From an uncultured Flavobacteriales bacterium (GTDB lineage Bacteria; Bacteroidota; Bacteroidia; Flavobacteriales_D; Sanyastnellaceae), in NCBI GenBank assembly GCA_938003665.1, contig CALKYI010000372.1, positions 1 through 6,361 of the forward strand: a stretch of 6,361 bases of DNA, read 5' to 3'. Both the position numbers and the translations under genes were made by a program. The notes beneath the pieces are model-generated. The model saw only the letters and a program-made list of their open reading frames with translations. It made no database searches and had not been told where the DNA came from. This document shows, piece after piece, positions 1-6,361 of the stretch; within the stretch, counting starts at the first letter, position 1; every line of letters begins with the position of its first letter.

Positions 1-1139
1 ACTCCGGTTTGGGTTTCACTGAGAATGCGCGCTACATCGTCACCAGGATTCCCCAAGAAAGCAATGGGCCGCAAAGCCCCCATGTATTCGAATAGCTTGC
101 CCGGGATGTGCCCTTTGCTTTGTTCGACGTCGGGGCCCAGCAGGAACAGCACATCAGCGGCGCGTTGAATGGAACCTATTTGGTTCTGGGCTACAAATCC
201 ATGGAAACGAATAAAATCGTACCGCTCTTCAAGTTCCTTTTGGTATTCATCCGAAATACCTCCGTAGTAATCAAATTCAAATGGACGGTGCTCGCCCCCA
301 GCATTCAGCACAGCGATGGCATCCAAAACCAACTCTGGCGCATAGCTTGGCGCAATGGTGCCCGTGTGAACGATGCGAAAGGGGCCGTTTTGATTGCGAG
401 AAACATTTGCATGATCAATGGGGTCGAAGTCCATCCCATTGGTCAATACATGAAACTTGCCTTGGTACTCCGATGTGACTTTGGAAGCAAGCAAATCACG
501 GAACCCCCAACTCACTGCTAGGACTTGATCGGCCTGTTGCAGTACCCTGCGCTCCATGGCGGCGTCAATGCGACGGGACAGTAGACTATGTCCTAGGCGC
601 TCATAGTAAAAGATATCCGTCCAAGGGTCCCGAAAGTCCGCCATCCATTGAATGTTGGGACGAGCGCGTTTGATGCCTTGACCAATCAATTGAACGCTTT
701 GCGGAGGGCTCGTGGTGATAACCGTTTGAAGGCCGTATTCATCCACCAACGCGCACCCCTTTTGGGCGGCTTTGCGTACCCAGGTCTTGCGCGGATCTGG
801 AATGAACAGGTGGCTGCGTAGCACCGTCAACAGGCGGCCCAGCAACCCGCTTGATTTACGCTCTGAAAAAGCAGCCCCGGGAATGGCTGAAGGCGCCACT
901 TTCTTGATCACAGCGAATGGATTGAAGGCCTTCACGCGGTGCACTTCGATACCTTCCTCAATCTCATCAACGAGGGACTCATCCACCTGTTGATACGCAG
1001 CACTTGCCGGGTCAATGGTCAAAACGTGCACTTCCACCCCGTTCCGGGATAATGCGTTCGCCAACCCCATCCACCGCCGCACGGCGATGCCACCACCCGG
1101 CGGCCAATAATATGCGATGAGGAGGATCTTTTTATGCAT
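1..1139 (-). CDS. GT-B fold glycosyltransferase (family 4-like), 3' end cut by window
   Basis: Probable cytoplasmic glycosyltransferase that moves a sugar from a nucleotide-sugar donor to an envelope glycan or lipid; donor and acceptor cannot be read from the sequence. The frame is open from ATG at 1137-1139 to the window edge: 379 complete codons, with perhaps 30-60 missing if it has the usual length of about 400-430. The N-terminal domain starts MHKKILLIAYYWPPGGG (residues 1-17), the glycine-rich loop of GT4-like enzymes. DFRDPWTDIFYY (168-179, second D variable) and LTNGMDFDP (232-240) are typical of a GT4-like group common in Bacteroidota. The C-terminal domain begins near 253 (FRIVHTGTI) and holds GKLFEYMGALRPI (347-359), whose Glu351 should contact the donor ribose or phosphate. 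The first Glu of the classic E-x7-E pair is a Gly (343). No membrane segment or signal peptide is seen. The start lies 6 nt after the channel gene's stop and has a good GGAG, so it is probably co-transcribed with the efflux genes. Other roles in the GT-B superfamily are possible. Confidence 0.88.
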   Translation of the reverse strand, partial: MHKKILLIAYYWPPGGGIAVRRWMGLANALSRNGVEVHVLTIDPASAAYQQVDESLVDEIEEGIEVHRVKAFNPFAVIKKVAPSAIPGAAFSERKSSGLLGRLLTVLRSHLFIPDPRKTWVRKAAQKGCALVDEYGLQTVITTSPPQSVQLIGQGIKRARPNIQWMADFRDPWTDIFYYERLGHSLLSRRIDAAMERRVLQQADQVLAVSWGFRDLLASKVTSEYQGKFHVLTNGMDFDPIDHANVSRNQNGPFRIVHTGTIAPSYAPELVLDAIAVLNAGGEHRPFEFDYYGGISDEYQKELEERYDFIRFHGFVAQNQIGSIQRAADVLFLLGPDVEQSKGHIPGKLFEYMGALRPIAFLGNPGDDVARILSETQTG

Positions 1140-1145
1140 GCGAGC

Positions 1146-2456
1146 TTACTCCATCGGTTTGACCCATGTGCCGGCAAGGCGGTCCAATTCCACATCCGCT
1201 GCGAGCCAGGCTTGCAGCGCCTGCAGCGCCGACTGTTCCGCCCGCAACCGCTGCAACTCCACTTCCCGGAAATCGAGCGAATTCATGGCGCCGCTTTTGA
1301 AGCGTTGTTCTGCAATCGCAGCGCTTGCGGTGGCGTTGTCTTTCAACTGTACGGCAAGGGCGTACGAGTCTGCTGCCGTCTGCCAGCGCTGGCGGGTATC
1401 GGCAAAAATGCGCAGGACCTCTTGCTCTTGATTGGCAAGGGACTGCTCCGCGGCGAGAACTTGCAACTTCGCTTGCTGAATGCCGCGGCGCGTGGCCCCG
1501 CCGTTAAAGAGGTTGAAGTTCAGCACCAGCGATGCGGCGATGTTTTTGGTCCGCCCATCTCCGGATAGCTCCCCCGCAGCAAACTGGCTGCGCTGGTCCC
1601 CTTGGCTCGCCGTGAGCGCAATGGTCGGGCTCATGCGCGCTTGGGCCTGCTGCAAACCGGTCCGGGCGAGGGATTCCGCGATGCGGGCGTTCTCCATGGT
1701 CGTGCCATCGGAAAGCACTAAGGCTTCCAGCCCGTTGAAATCCCGCATCGAAGGCGGCTCCAACTCGGAGAGGATCCACGGTGTGTTGATGGGTTGACCC
1801 ATGAGTTGGTTCAAAGCGCGGAACGCCACCTCCACCGCAAGGGCTTGTTGCATGCGGCTCAAGCGGTCAGACAACAAGCCGCTCTCGACCTGCAACCGAT
1901 CAAACTCGGCAGCCGCTCCAAATGCGACCCGCTGCGCCATCCAATCCAATCGAGCCTCGGCAGCGTCCACTGTAGCATCCAGCGTGGCCAATACCTCCTG
2001 CTGCACAAGCACGGCGTCATACGCCTGCAAGGTCGCGGCGATGGTTTGCTCGATGATCAACCGGGCTTGGCCATCCGCCTGTTTCACCAGCGTTTCGAGG
2101 GCCCGCTTGTTGGCGAACATGCCCAACCCGTCAAAGACCAACCAGTTCAATTGGCCGCCGATGCTAACGGATTGGCTCTCCAGGCGCTCCTGGATGAACG
2201 ACGTGGGGTTTTCCGATTGATCGCTCACGGCACCCGAGAGGTTCGTGTTCAACCCGATTTGCGGCAGGGCTCCTGCGGCTCCCCACGCATCGTTGACTTC
2301 GGCCAGCTCCACATTGAATCGGGCGATTTGCACCCCGAGGTTTTGTTCCAAGGCAAGGGCAACGGCTTCTTCCCGCTGCAGCGGTGCCTGCGCGCTCGCG
2401 GTCAATGCGTGGCCTATCAATAGGGCCCAGGTGAGGGTTTGAATCGTGTGCTTCAT
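1146..2456 (-). CDS. TolC-family outer-membrane efflux channel (OEP)
   Basis: Outer-membrane exit duct of the efflux complex; such proteins trimerise into a beta-barrel plus a long periplasmic alpha-helical tunnel that docks to the adaptor. It has 436 residues, normal for the family. A Sec signal peptide is visible at 1-22: one Lys, a hydrophobic core at about 8-20, then LTASAQAP. Cleavage after Ala22 is more likely than after Ala24, where Pro would be at +1. No lipobox Cys is present. The mature chain shows the internal duplication of the family. The strand-to-helix motif occurs as LNWLVFDGLG (103-112) and LNFNLFNGG (312-320). The turn after the long helix occurs as RVAFGAAAEFDRLQ (176-189) and RFKSGAMNSLDF (385-396). 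Long Ala/Gln/Glu-rich helices fill about 25-60, 112-215, 255-275 and 320-430. The ATG overlaps the pump's stop by 4 nt; GAGG sits only 1 nt before the ATG, too close to be a normal ribosome-binding site, so re-initiation after the pump gene is likely. Family assignment is firm; substrate is unknown. Confidence 0.95.
   Translation of the reverse strand: MKHTIQTLTWALLIGHALTASAQAPLQREEAVALALEQNLGVQIARFNVELAEVNDAWGAAGALPQIGLNTNLSGAVSDQSENPTSFIQERLESQSVSIGGQLNWLVFDGLGMFANKRALETLVKQADGQARLIIEQTIAATLQAYDAVLVQQEVLATLDATVDAAEARLDWMAQRVAFGAAAEFDRLQVESGLLSDRLSRMQQALAVEVAFRALNQLMGQPINTPWILSELEPPSMRDFNGLEALVLSDGTTMENARIAESLARTGLQQAQARMSPTIALTASQGDQRSQFAAGELSGDGRTKNIAASLVLNFNLFNGGATRRGIQQAKLQVLAAEQSLANQEQEVLRIFADTRQRWQTAADSYALAVQLKDNATASAAIAEQRFKSGAMNSLDFREVELQRLRAEQSALQALQAWLAADVELDRLAGTWVKPME
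1149..1152 (-). promoter_or_regulatory. Shine-Dalgarno GGAG for the glycosyltransferase
   Basis: On the minus strand the end of the channel gene reads ATGGAGTAAGCTCGC and is followed directly by ATG. GGAG lies 9 nt before the glycosyltransferase ATG and is built into the last codons (Met-Glu-stop) of the upstream gene. It supports ATG 1137-1139 as the start and suggests that translation of this gene is linked to that of the channel gene. It is the only well-spaced ribosome-binding site among the three junctions in the window. Confidence 0.6.
2453..2456 (-). promoter_or_regulatory. ATGA stop-start overlap, pump to channel
   Basis: The minus strand reads ATGA here: ATG (2454-2456) starts the TolC-type channel and TGA (2453-2455) ends the RND pump. 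This 4-nt overlap is a classic arrangement for translational coupling, in which ribosomes ending the pump re-initiate on the channel. The overlap is seen directly; coupling is inferred. Confidence 0.7.
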
Positions 2457-5400
2457 TCCTCGAAAGATTGTTCTTCACGGTTAGCCGGCTCGGCCGCTTC
2501 AATGCCGGGCCACGTGCCCTTTTTGATCCACACCCAGCTGCGGTGCAATGGGTTGATCCATTGCAAATAGATCGGCAACAGCACCAGGATGATGACCGTC
2601 ACGAACAGCAAACCAAAAGCGACCGCGATGGCCATGGGGATCAAAAATTGCGCTTGAAAACTCTTGTTCAACATCAATGGCGCCAAGCCCGCCACCGTCG
2701 TCACCGAGGTCAAAATGATGGGGCGGAATCGGCTCATGCCGGCCTCCCAAATGGCCGTCTTGACATCCTTACCGTTTTTCAAATTCACGTTGTACGCGGC
2801 AACAAACACAAGAGCATCGTTGACCAAAATGCCAATCAGGGCAATCATGCCCAAGATGGAAAACAAGCTGATCTGGGCGTCCAATAGCCAATGGCCGATG
2901 CTCACCCCAACGAATCCGAAGGGAATCAACCCAAACACCGCCAATCCCTGCAGCGGTGACCGGAAGGAGAGGATGATGATGAACAGCATCAAAGCAAAAA
3001 TCAAGGGCATCACGCCCGCGATGCTGCGCTGGGATTTGGCCACCTGCCGGTTCTGCCCTTCAAAGCTCGGGGTCACACTCGGGTAGCGCGCCAAGATTGG
3101 CGGCAGCACGTCAGTCTGGATGGCAGCGTTGGCGTCGGTTGCGCTGACCTGCGGTCCGGCAAGGTCCGCCGAGACTTGAACCTCCCGTTGCCCATACAGG
3201 CGGTTAATCGCCGTAATGCCGCGTCCAATGTTGACGGTGGCGACTTCCGCCAGCGGCACCTTGCCTCCCGTCGGCGACACCACACGGAACGACTCGAGGT
3301 CGCCGATGGATTGCCGGTCTCGCTCGTCCAGGCGGACCCACACCCGCACTTCGTCGCGGCCTTTTTGCAGGCGCTGCGCTTCGGCACCGAAAAAGCTCTG
3401 GCGTATCTGGTTCATGATCGAAGCGCGGGTAAAACCAAGTTGATACGCCCTCGGTTTCAGCTCCACTTCCACCTCCTGCATGCCTTCTTGGTTGTTGTCC
3501 GTGACGTCCTTGAGGTCGGGGTTGTTCATCATGGCCGCCTTCAATTCGGCGGTGGCCTGTTCCAAGGCATCCAAGTCGTTGCCCAAAAGCGAGACCGACA
3601 CCGGCCGCCCGAAGGGAGAGAAGGCCGCGAAACTCAGGTTTTCTGCTCCGAACACCGTCCCGACGCGCTCCCGCACCATAGCGCTGATGTCGGTGGACCG
3701 CATGTTGCGGCGTTCGCCGTCGAGGAGCTGGACGTTGATGTTACCGGTGTGCATCGCCGGCCCCACCCGCTTGTCCACCGCCAAAACCATCTGCAACGAG
3801 TCGTCGCGCTGCGCGGACAATTCGCTGTTGACGTCCCAGATGATGCCTTCAATTCGGTCCAATTCCGACTTGGTGATGAAGTCCCGTGTGCCGGACTGCA
3901 TGGTCAGGTTGATCGTGAGGTTGTCCCCTTCGATGAACGGGAAGAAGGTGGTTTTGACCTTGCCGCTCCCGATTAAGCCAGGCACCGCCACCATGAAAAT
4001 CGCCACGATGATGCAAAACATGATCCACGGCTGCTTCAAGCTGAACCGAAGCAGGGGTGCATAAAACCGATCGCGCATGCCGTTCATGAAATTTTTCATG
4101 AAGCGCTCCACGCGGTTGGGCTCAAAGTCCCTGCGTAAGGCTTTCGAATGACCGATGTGTGCCGGTAAGATGAAGGCGCCTTCGACCAAGGAAAAAACAA
4201 AGGTCAGGATGATTACCGTCGCCATGTCGCGGAAGAAATCCCCCAGTTGGCCTTCGATGTAGTAAAACGAGGAGAACGCTACCACGGTGGTGACAATCGC
4301 AGCAAACACAGCCGGCAGGACTTCTAACGTGCCGTTAATAGTGGCCTCCATCCGCGAGGCCCCGCGCTCATAATGCTGGTAAATATTTTCCGCGATGACA
4401 ATGCCATCGTCCACCAAAATGCCGATGACGAGGATCATCCCAAAGAGGGAAACCACGTTGATGGTCACGCCCATGTACCCCGCAAACAGGAACATCCCCA
4501 TGAACGACACCGGAATCGCCAAAGCCACCCAGAACGCCAAGCGGATGTTGAGGAACAACGCCAAAAACAACACCACGAGGATGAACCCGATGATGCCGTT
4601 GTTCACCAACAAATCGATGCGCTGGTTGAGCACGGTACTCGAATCGCGGATGACCTCGATGCGTGTGTTGCCCTTGCGTGCGTTGTAGGCAGCGATGTAG
4701 CTGCGGACATAGTCGGTGATGTCCAGAATGGATTCCGTCGTCAGGTTGTTGACGGTGACCACTGCGGCCGGTTCGCCGTTGAACCAACTACGCGAAGGGT
4801 CGTTCTCCGACCAGCGCTGGCTGATGTCGGCAATATCGCCGAGCCGCACCACCCGGCCATTGGCGTCCGCCCGCAAGATGATGTCGTCAAAAGCGCCGGC
4901 CTCGTACTGCCGGAAACGCCCGCGGATGATGACTTCTTCGTTGGCTGTTTTGAGGCGACCGCCCGTGGTTTCGAGGTTGGCATTGCGCACGGCAGCGGCT
5001 ACCTCCGCAACGGTCAGGTTGAGTTCGTTCAGATCGCTTTGCCGCAGGCGCACCTCTATTTCTTCATCTGGGAAGCCACTGAGCAGGACTTGCGAGATGC
5101 CCTCAACGGCCCGCAGTTCTAGCTCGATGCGGCGCGCCTCCTCTTTCAGGAGTTTCAGGTCGTCCACACCAATGACCGCGAAGGAGATGGCCACCCCCAC
5201 CGCGTCTTGCTTGAATACGATGGGCGGCTCCATGCCCACCGGGAAACTCGCAATGCGGTCCACCGCGTTTTTGACGTTCTGCAGCGCCTCGTCCGTCACA
5301 TCGGCGGAGACGGTCTCGATGGTGATGCTGCCGGCGTTCTCGTTGCAGACGGATTTGACCTGATCCAACCCCGAAATGCCTTTGAGGTTCTCCTCGATTT

Positions 5401-5602
5401 TGGCCACAATTCCCTCCTCAATTTCTTCGGGCGAGGCCCCAGGATACACAACCTGCACTTGGATGGTTTTGGAAGCCACCTCTGGGAAAAAATTGGAACG
5501 TAGGTTGTTCAAGCCCACGAAGCCCGCCGCCAGAATGGCGATCATGAGCAAATCGCCGGTCAGGTTGTACTTGACGAAATAGCGAATCAATCCGCGCATC
5601 AC
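2453..5602 (-). CDS. RND efflux pump, inner-membrane subunit (AcrB/HAE-like)
   Basis: Proton-driven antiporter that captures substrate from the periplasm or inner-membrane outer leaflet and passes it to the adaptor and TolC-type channel. Length 1049 aa from GTG 5602, as usual for RND pumps. Layout: TM1 about 14-31; first periplasmic porter/docking loop 32-335; TM2-TM6 about 337-352, 356-378, 384-406, 427-448 and 459-480; TM7 524-544; second periplasmic loop 545-858; TM8-TM12 about 860-880, 886-907, 913-937, 962-980 and 986-1013; short acidic cytoplasmic tail. VYPGASPEEIEE (52-63) is a typical RND start of the first loop. TM4 has GILVDDGIVIAEN (394-406) with Asp398-Asp399, matching AcrB D407/D408 and the HAE branch; heavy-metal pumps usually have one Asp here. 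R958 and T965 match AcrB R971 and T978, but AcrB K940 is replaced by Asn928, followed by Asp929. The AcrB Phe-rich drug pocket does not look conserved (SGFPDEE, 175-181, where AcrB has F178), so no substrate is claimed. An in-frame ATG (5597-5599) is an equally good start; neither has a clear ribosome-binding site. Confidence 0.97.
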   Translation of the reverse strand: MMRGLIRYFVKYNLTGDLLMIAILAAGFVGLNNLRSNFFPEVASKTIQVQVVYPGASPEEIEEGIVAKIEENLKGISGLDQVKSVCNENAGSITIETVSADVTDEALQNVKNAVDRIASFPVGMEPPIVFKQDAVGVAISFAVIGVDDLKLLKEEARRIELELRAVEGISQVLLSGFPDEEIEVRLRQSDLNELNLTVAEVAAAVRNANLETTGGRLKTANEEVIIRGRFRQYEAGAFDDIILRADANGRVVRLGDIADISQRWSENDPSRSWFNGEPAAVVTVNNLTTESILDITDYVRSYIAAYNARKGNTRIEVIRDSSTVLNQRIDLLVNNGIIGFILVVLFLALFLNIRLAFWVALAIPVSFMGMFLFAGYMGVTINVVSLFGMILVIGILVDDGIVIAENIYQHYERGASRMEATINGTLEVLPAVFAAIVTTVVAFSSFYYIEGQLGDFFRDMATVIILTFVFSLVEGAFILPAHIGHSKALRRDFEPNRVERFMKNFMNGMRDRFYAPLLRFSLKQPWIMFCIIVAIFMVAVPGLIGSGKVKTTFFPFIEGDNLTINLTMQSGTRDFITKSELDRIEGIIWDVNSELSAQRDDSLQMVLAVDKRVGPAMHTGNINVQLLDGERRNMRSTDISAMVRERVGTVFGAENLSFAAFSPFGRPVSVSLLGNDLDALEQATAELKAAMMNNPDLKDVTDNNQEGMQEVEVELKPRAYQLGFTRASIMNQIRQSFFGAEAQRLQKGRDEVRVWVRLDERDRQSIGDLESFRVVSPTGGKVPLAEVATVNIGRGITAINRLYGQREVQVSADLAGPQVSATDANAAIQTDVLPPILARYPSVTPSFEGQNRQVAKSQRSIAGVMPLIFALMLFIIILSFRSPLQGLAVFGLIPFGFVGVSIGHWLLDAQISLFSILGMIALIGILVNDALVFVAAYNVNLKNGKDVKTAIWEAGMSRFRPIILTSVTTVAGLAPLMLNKSFQAQFLIPMAIAVAFGLLFVTVIILVLLPIYLQWINPLHRSWVWIKKGTWPGIEAAEPANREEQSFEE
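5597..5602 (-). promoter_or_regulatory. Stop-start overlap, adaptor to pump (GTGATG)
   Basis: The minus strand reads GTGATG. TGA (5599-5601) ends the adaptor. The pump can start at GTG (5600-5602, 4-nt overlap) or ATG (5597-5599, 1-nt TGATG overlap). The preceding bases (ccacagccga) contain no convincing Shine-Dalgarno, so pump translation probably depends on ribosomes finishing the adaptor. The two starts differ by a single Met residue and do not change the protein otherwise. Confidence 0.65.
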
Positions 5603-6361
5603 TCGGCTGTGGTTTGAACGGGCATGCCATCAAATGCCGAAGCCACCGCCTCGGTCAATACCACGGTTCCGGAATCCAGTCCCAGTACGATCGCCTCGGA
5701 GCGGGACTCAAACGCCACTTCAACGGAAACTCTTTTCAATTGCTCGGCTTCCACGGCGTAAACCGAGCCGCCGTCCATGAGGAGATTCAGCGGAACATTG
5801 ACGCCGTCCGCAATCGGCTCGCTGGCGATGGTTCCGGTCAGGAAACGGCCGTCCCGGAGCAAGGTGGATTTACCGTCAACGGGCTGCACACGGCAATACA
5901 CGCTCGCTGATTGCGTGGCCGCATCCACATTGCCAGCTACGCGGTGCACCGTCCCCTGTGCCACCGGTTGATTGTTCTCGTCCACAAACGCCACCGCATC
6001 CCCCAACGCAATCGTTGTGAGGTACCTGGCGTGCACTGCTGTTTTGACTTCATAAGCCCCACGCCCGACCAAAACCCCGGCCAATTGCCCGGCTCGCACC
6101 AAGCCTCCGGGCCGCACGGCCGCTGCCGTCACCACCCCGTCGAACGGGGCTACAACCGTGTACTTGTCCAATCGCTCCTCTGCCGAACGAATTGAATGGA
6201 AAAGGCTGAGGATGCCGCGATTGGCGACAAACAGCTCTTCACGCTGGCTGCCAAATGCCGGCAACTCGGGGAGTCGTGCATCGACGTCCATGGCCTCGAG
6301 GAAGGACTCCCACGCAGACCAATTCCCTGGAAAATCAGCGCGCAAGTCCGCCAACGAGGTC
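5599..6361 (-). CDS. RND periplasmic adaptor (HlyD/AcrA-type membrane fusion protein), 5' end cut by window
   Basis: Bridges the RND pump and the TolC-type channel in the periplasm. Only the C-terminal 254 codons are visible; the frame is open at the window edge, so the membrane anchor, first lipoyl half and first hairpin helix lie upstream. Numbering from the first complete codon (6358-6360): a segment with DFPGNWSAWESFL (9-21) and LPELP (30-34) lies where the coiled-coil hairpin should be; a helix, SIRSAEERLDKYTV (56-69), leads into the second lipoyl half APFDGVVTAAAVRPGGLVRA (71-90). A beta-barrel domain follows at about 103-185 (YEVKTAVHARYL, with a GDAVAFV strand), then a membrane-proximal domain at about 187-250 (NVPLNLLMDGGSVYAVE and LGLDSGTVVLTEAV). 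The AEERLDKYTVVAPFDG stretch is characteristic of the family. The DFP..W..W segment resembles adaptors common in Bacteroidota, as I recall them. It overlaps the pump start by 1 or 4 nt, which supports a shared operon. The TTG at 6352-6354 is only an internal codon; the true start lies beyond 6361. Confidence 0.93.
   Translation of the reverse strand, partial: TSLADLRADFPGNWSAWESFLEAMDVDARLPELPAFGSQREELFVANRGILSLFHSIRSAEERLDKYTVVAPFDGVVTAAAVRPGGLVRAGQLAGVLVGRGAYEVKTAVHARYLTTIALGDAVAFVDENNQPVAQGTVHRVAGNVDAATQSASVYCRVQPVDGKSTLLRDGRFLTGTIASEPIADGVNVPLNLLMDGGSVYAVEAEQLKRVSVEVAFESRSEAIVLGLDSGTVVLTEAVASAFDGMPVQTTAE

Noticed and set aside
108..521. Plus-strand open frame of 137 codons at the left end
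   Set aside because: The minus strand here encodes the conserved C-terminal domain of a glycosyltransferase, including GKLFEYMGALRPI; the plus-strand product has no recognisable feature.
1381..1392. Perfect 12-nt palindrome GCCAGCGCTGGC
   Set aside because: It lies within the channel coding sequence, lacks a loop or a following T-run in either direction, and such short palindromes are expected by chance in GC-rich coding DNA.
1794..2423. Plus-strand open frame of 209 codons opposite the channel gene
   Set aside because: It is fully antisense to the TolC-type gene, whose family motifs are clear; composition is atypical and no ribosome-binding site or domain is apparent.
3176..3976. Plus-strand open frame of 266 codons opposite the pump gene
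   Set aside because: It is antisense to well-conserved RND coding sequence, is rich in His, Arg and Gln as is usual for shadow frames, and shows no recognisable domain.
4082..4102. Two copies of TTCATGAA close together, resembling an operator
   Set aside because: They fall inside the pump gene and encode the Phe-Met-Lys-Asn-Phe-Met stretch between TM6 and TM7; the repeat is explained by the amino-acid sequence.
4373..5122. Plus-strand open frame of 249 codons opposite the pump gene
   Set aside because: It is antisense to the pump's TM4 and first periplasmic loop, has a His/Asp-rich composition, and has no family signature; a shadow of the real gene.
6352..6354. TTG as a possible start of a short 251-residue adaptor
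   Set aside because: The reading frame stays open to the window edge, and an adaptor starting here would lack its anchor, first lipoyl half and first hairpin helix.

Overview
The window is one strand of tightly packed coding DNA. All four genes read on the minus strand, so the order of transcription runs from high to low coordinates. It holds most of a tripartite RND efflux operon followed by a glycosyltransferase. In transcription order: a periplasmic adaptor of the HlyD/AcrA type (5599-6361, 5' end outside the window), a complete inner-membrane RND pump (2453-5602), a complete TolC-type outer-membrane channel (1146-2456), and a GT-B glycosyltransferase (1-1139, 3' end outside the window).

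The host is most likely a member of the Bacteroidota, probably Flavobacteriales-like. This is inferred from protein style: the 'DFP..W..W' segment in the adaptor, the 'YYWPPGGG' and 'DFRDPW' motifs in the glycosyltransferase, and poor use of Shine-Dalgarno sequences. Sampled by hand, GC is about 58% in the efflux genes, high for Flavobacteriales, so the placement is tentative.

There is no intergenic DNA of any size. Adaptor and pump overlap by 4 nt (GTGA) or 1 nt (TGATG), depending on the pump start. Pump and channel overlap by 4 nt (ATGA). Channel and glycosyltransferase are separated by 6 nt, with a GGAG ribosome-binding site inside the end of the channel gene. The promoter, any regulator and the first part of the adaptor must lie beyond 6361; the terminator and the end of the glycosyltransferase lie before position 1.

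The three efflux proteins should form one envelope-spanning machine: proton-driven pump in the inner membrane, adaptor in the periplasm, channel in the outer membrane. The substrate cannot be read from the sequence. The pump has the Asp-Asp pair of the HAE (drug/lipophile) branch rather than the heavy-metal branch. The glycosyltransferase may be an operon passenger, the first gene of a glycan cluster, or functionally linked to export; the window does not decide. I see no mobile element, RNA gene, CRISPR array or clearly new system. The most interesting points are the glycosyltransferase attached to the efflux operon and the Asn-Asp pair in TM10 of the pump.
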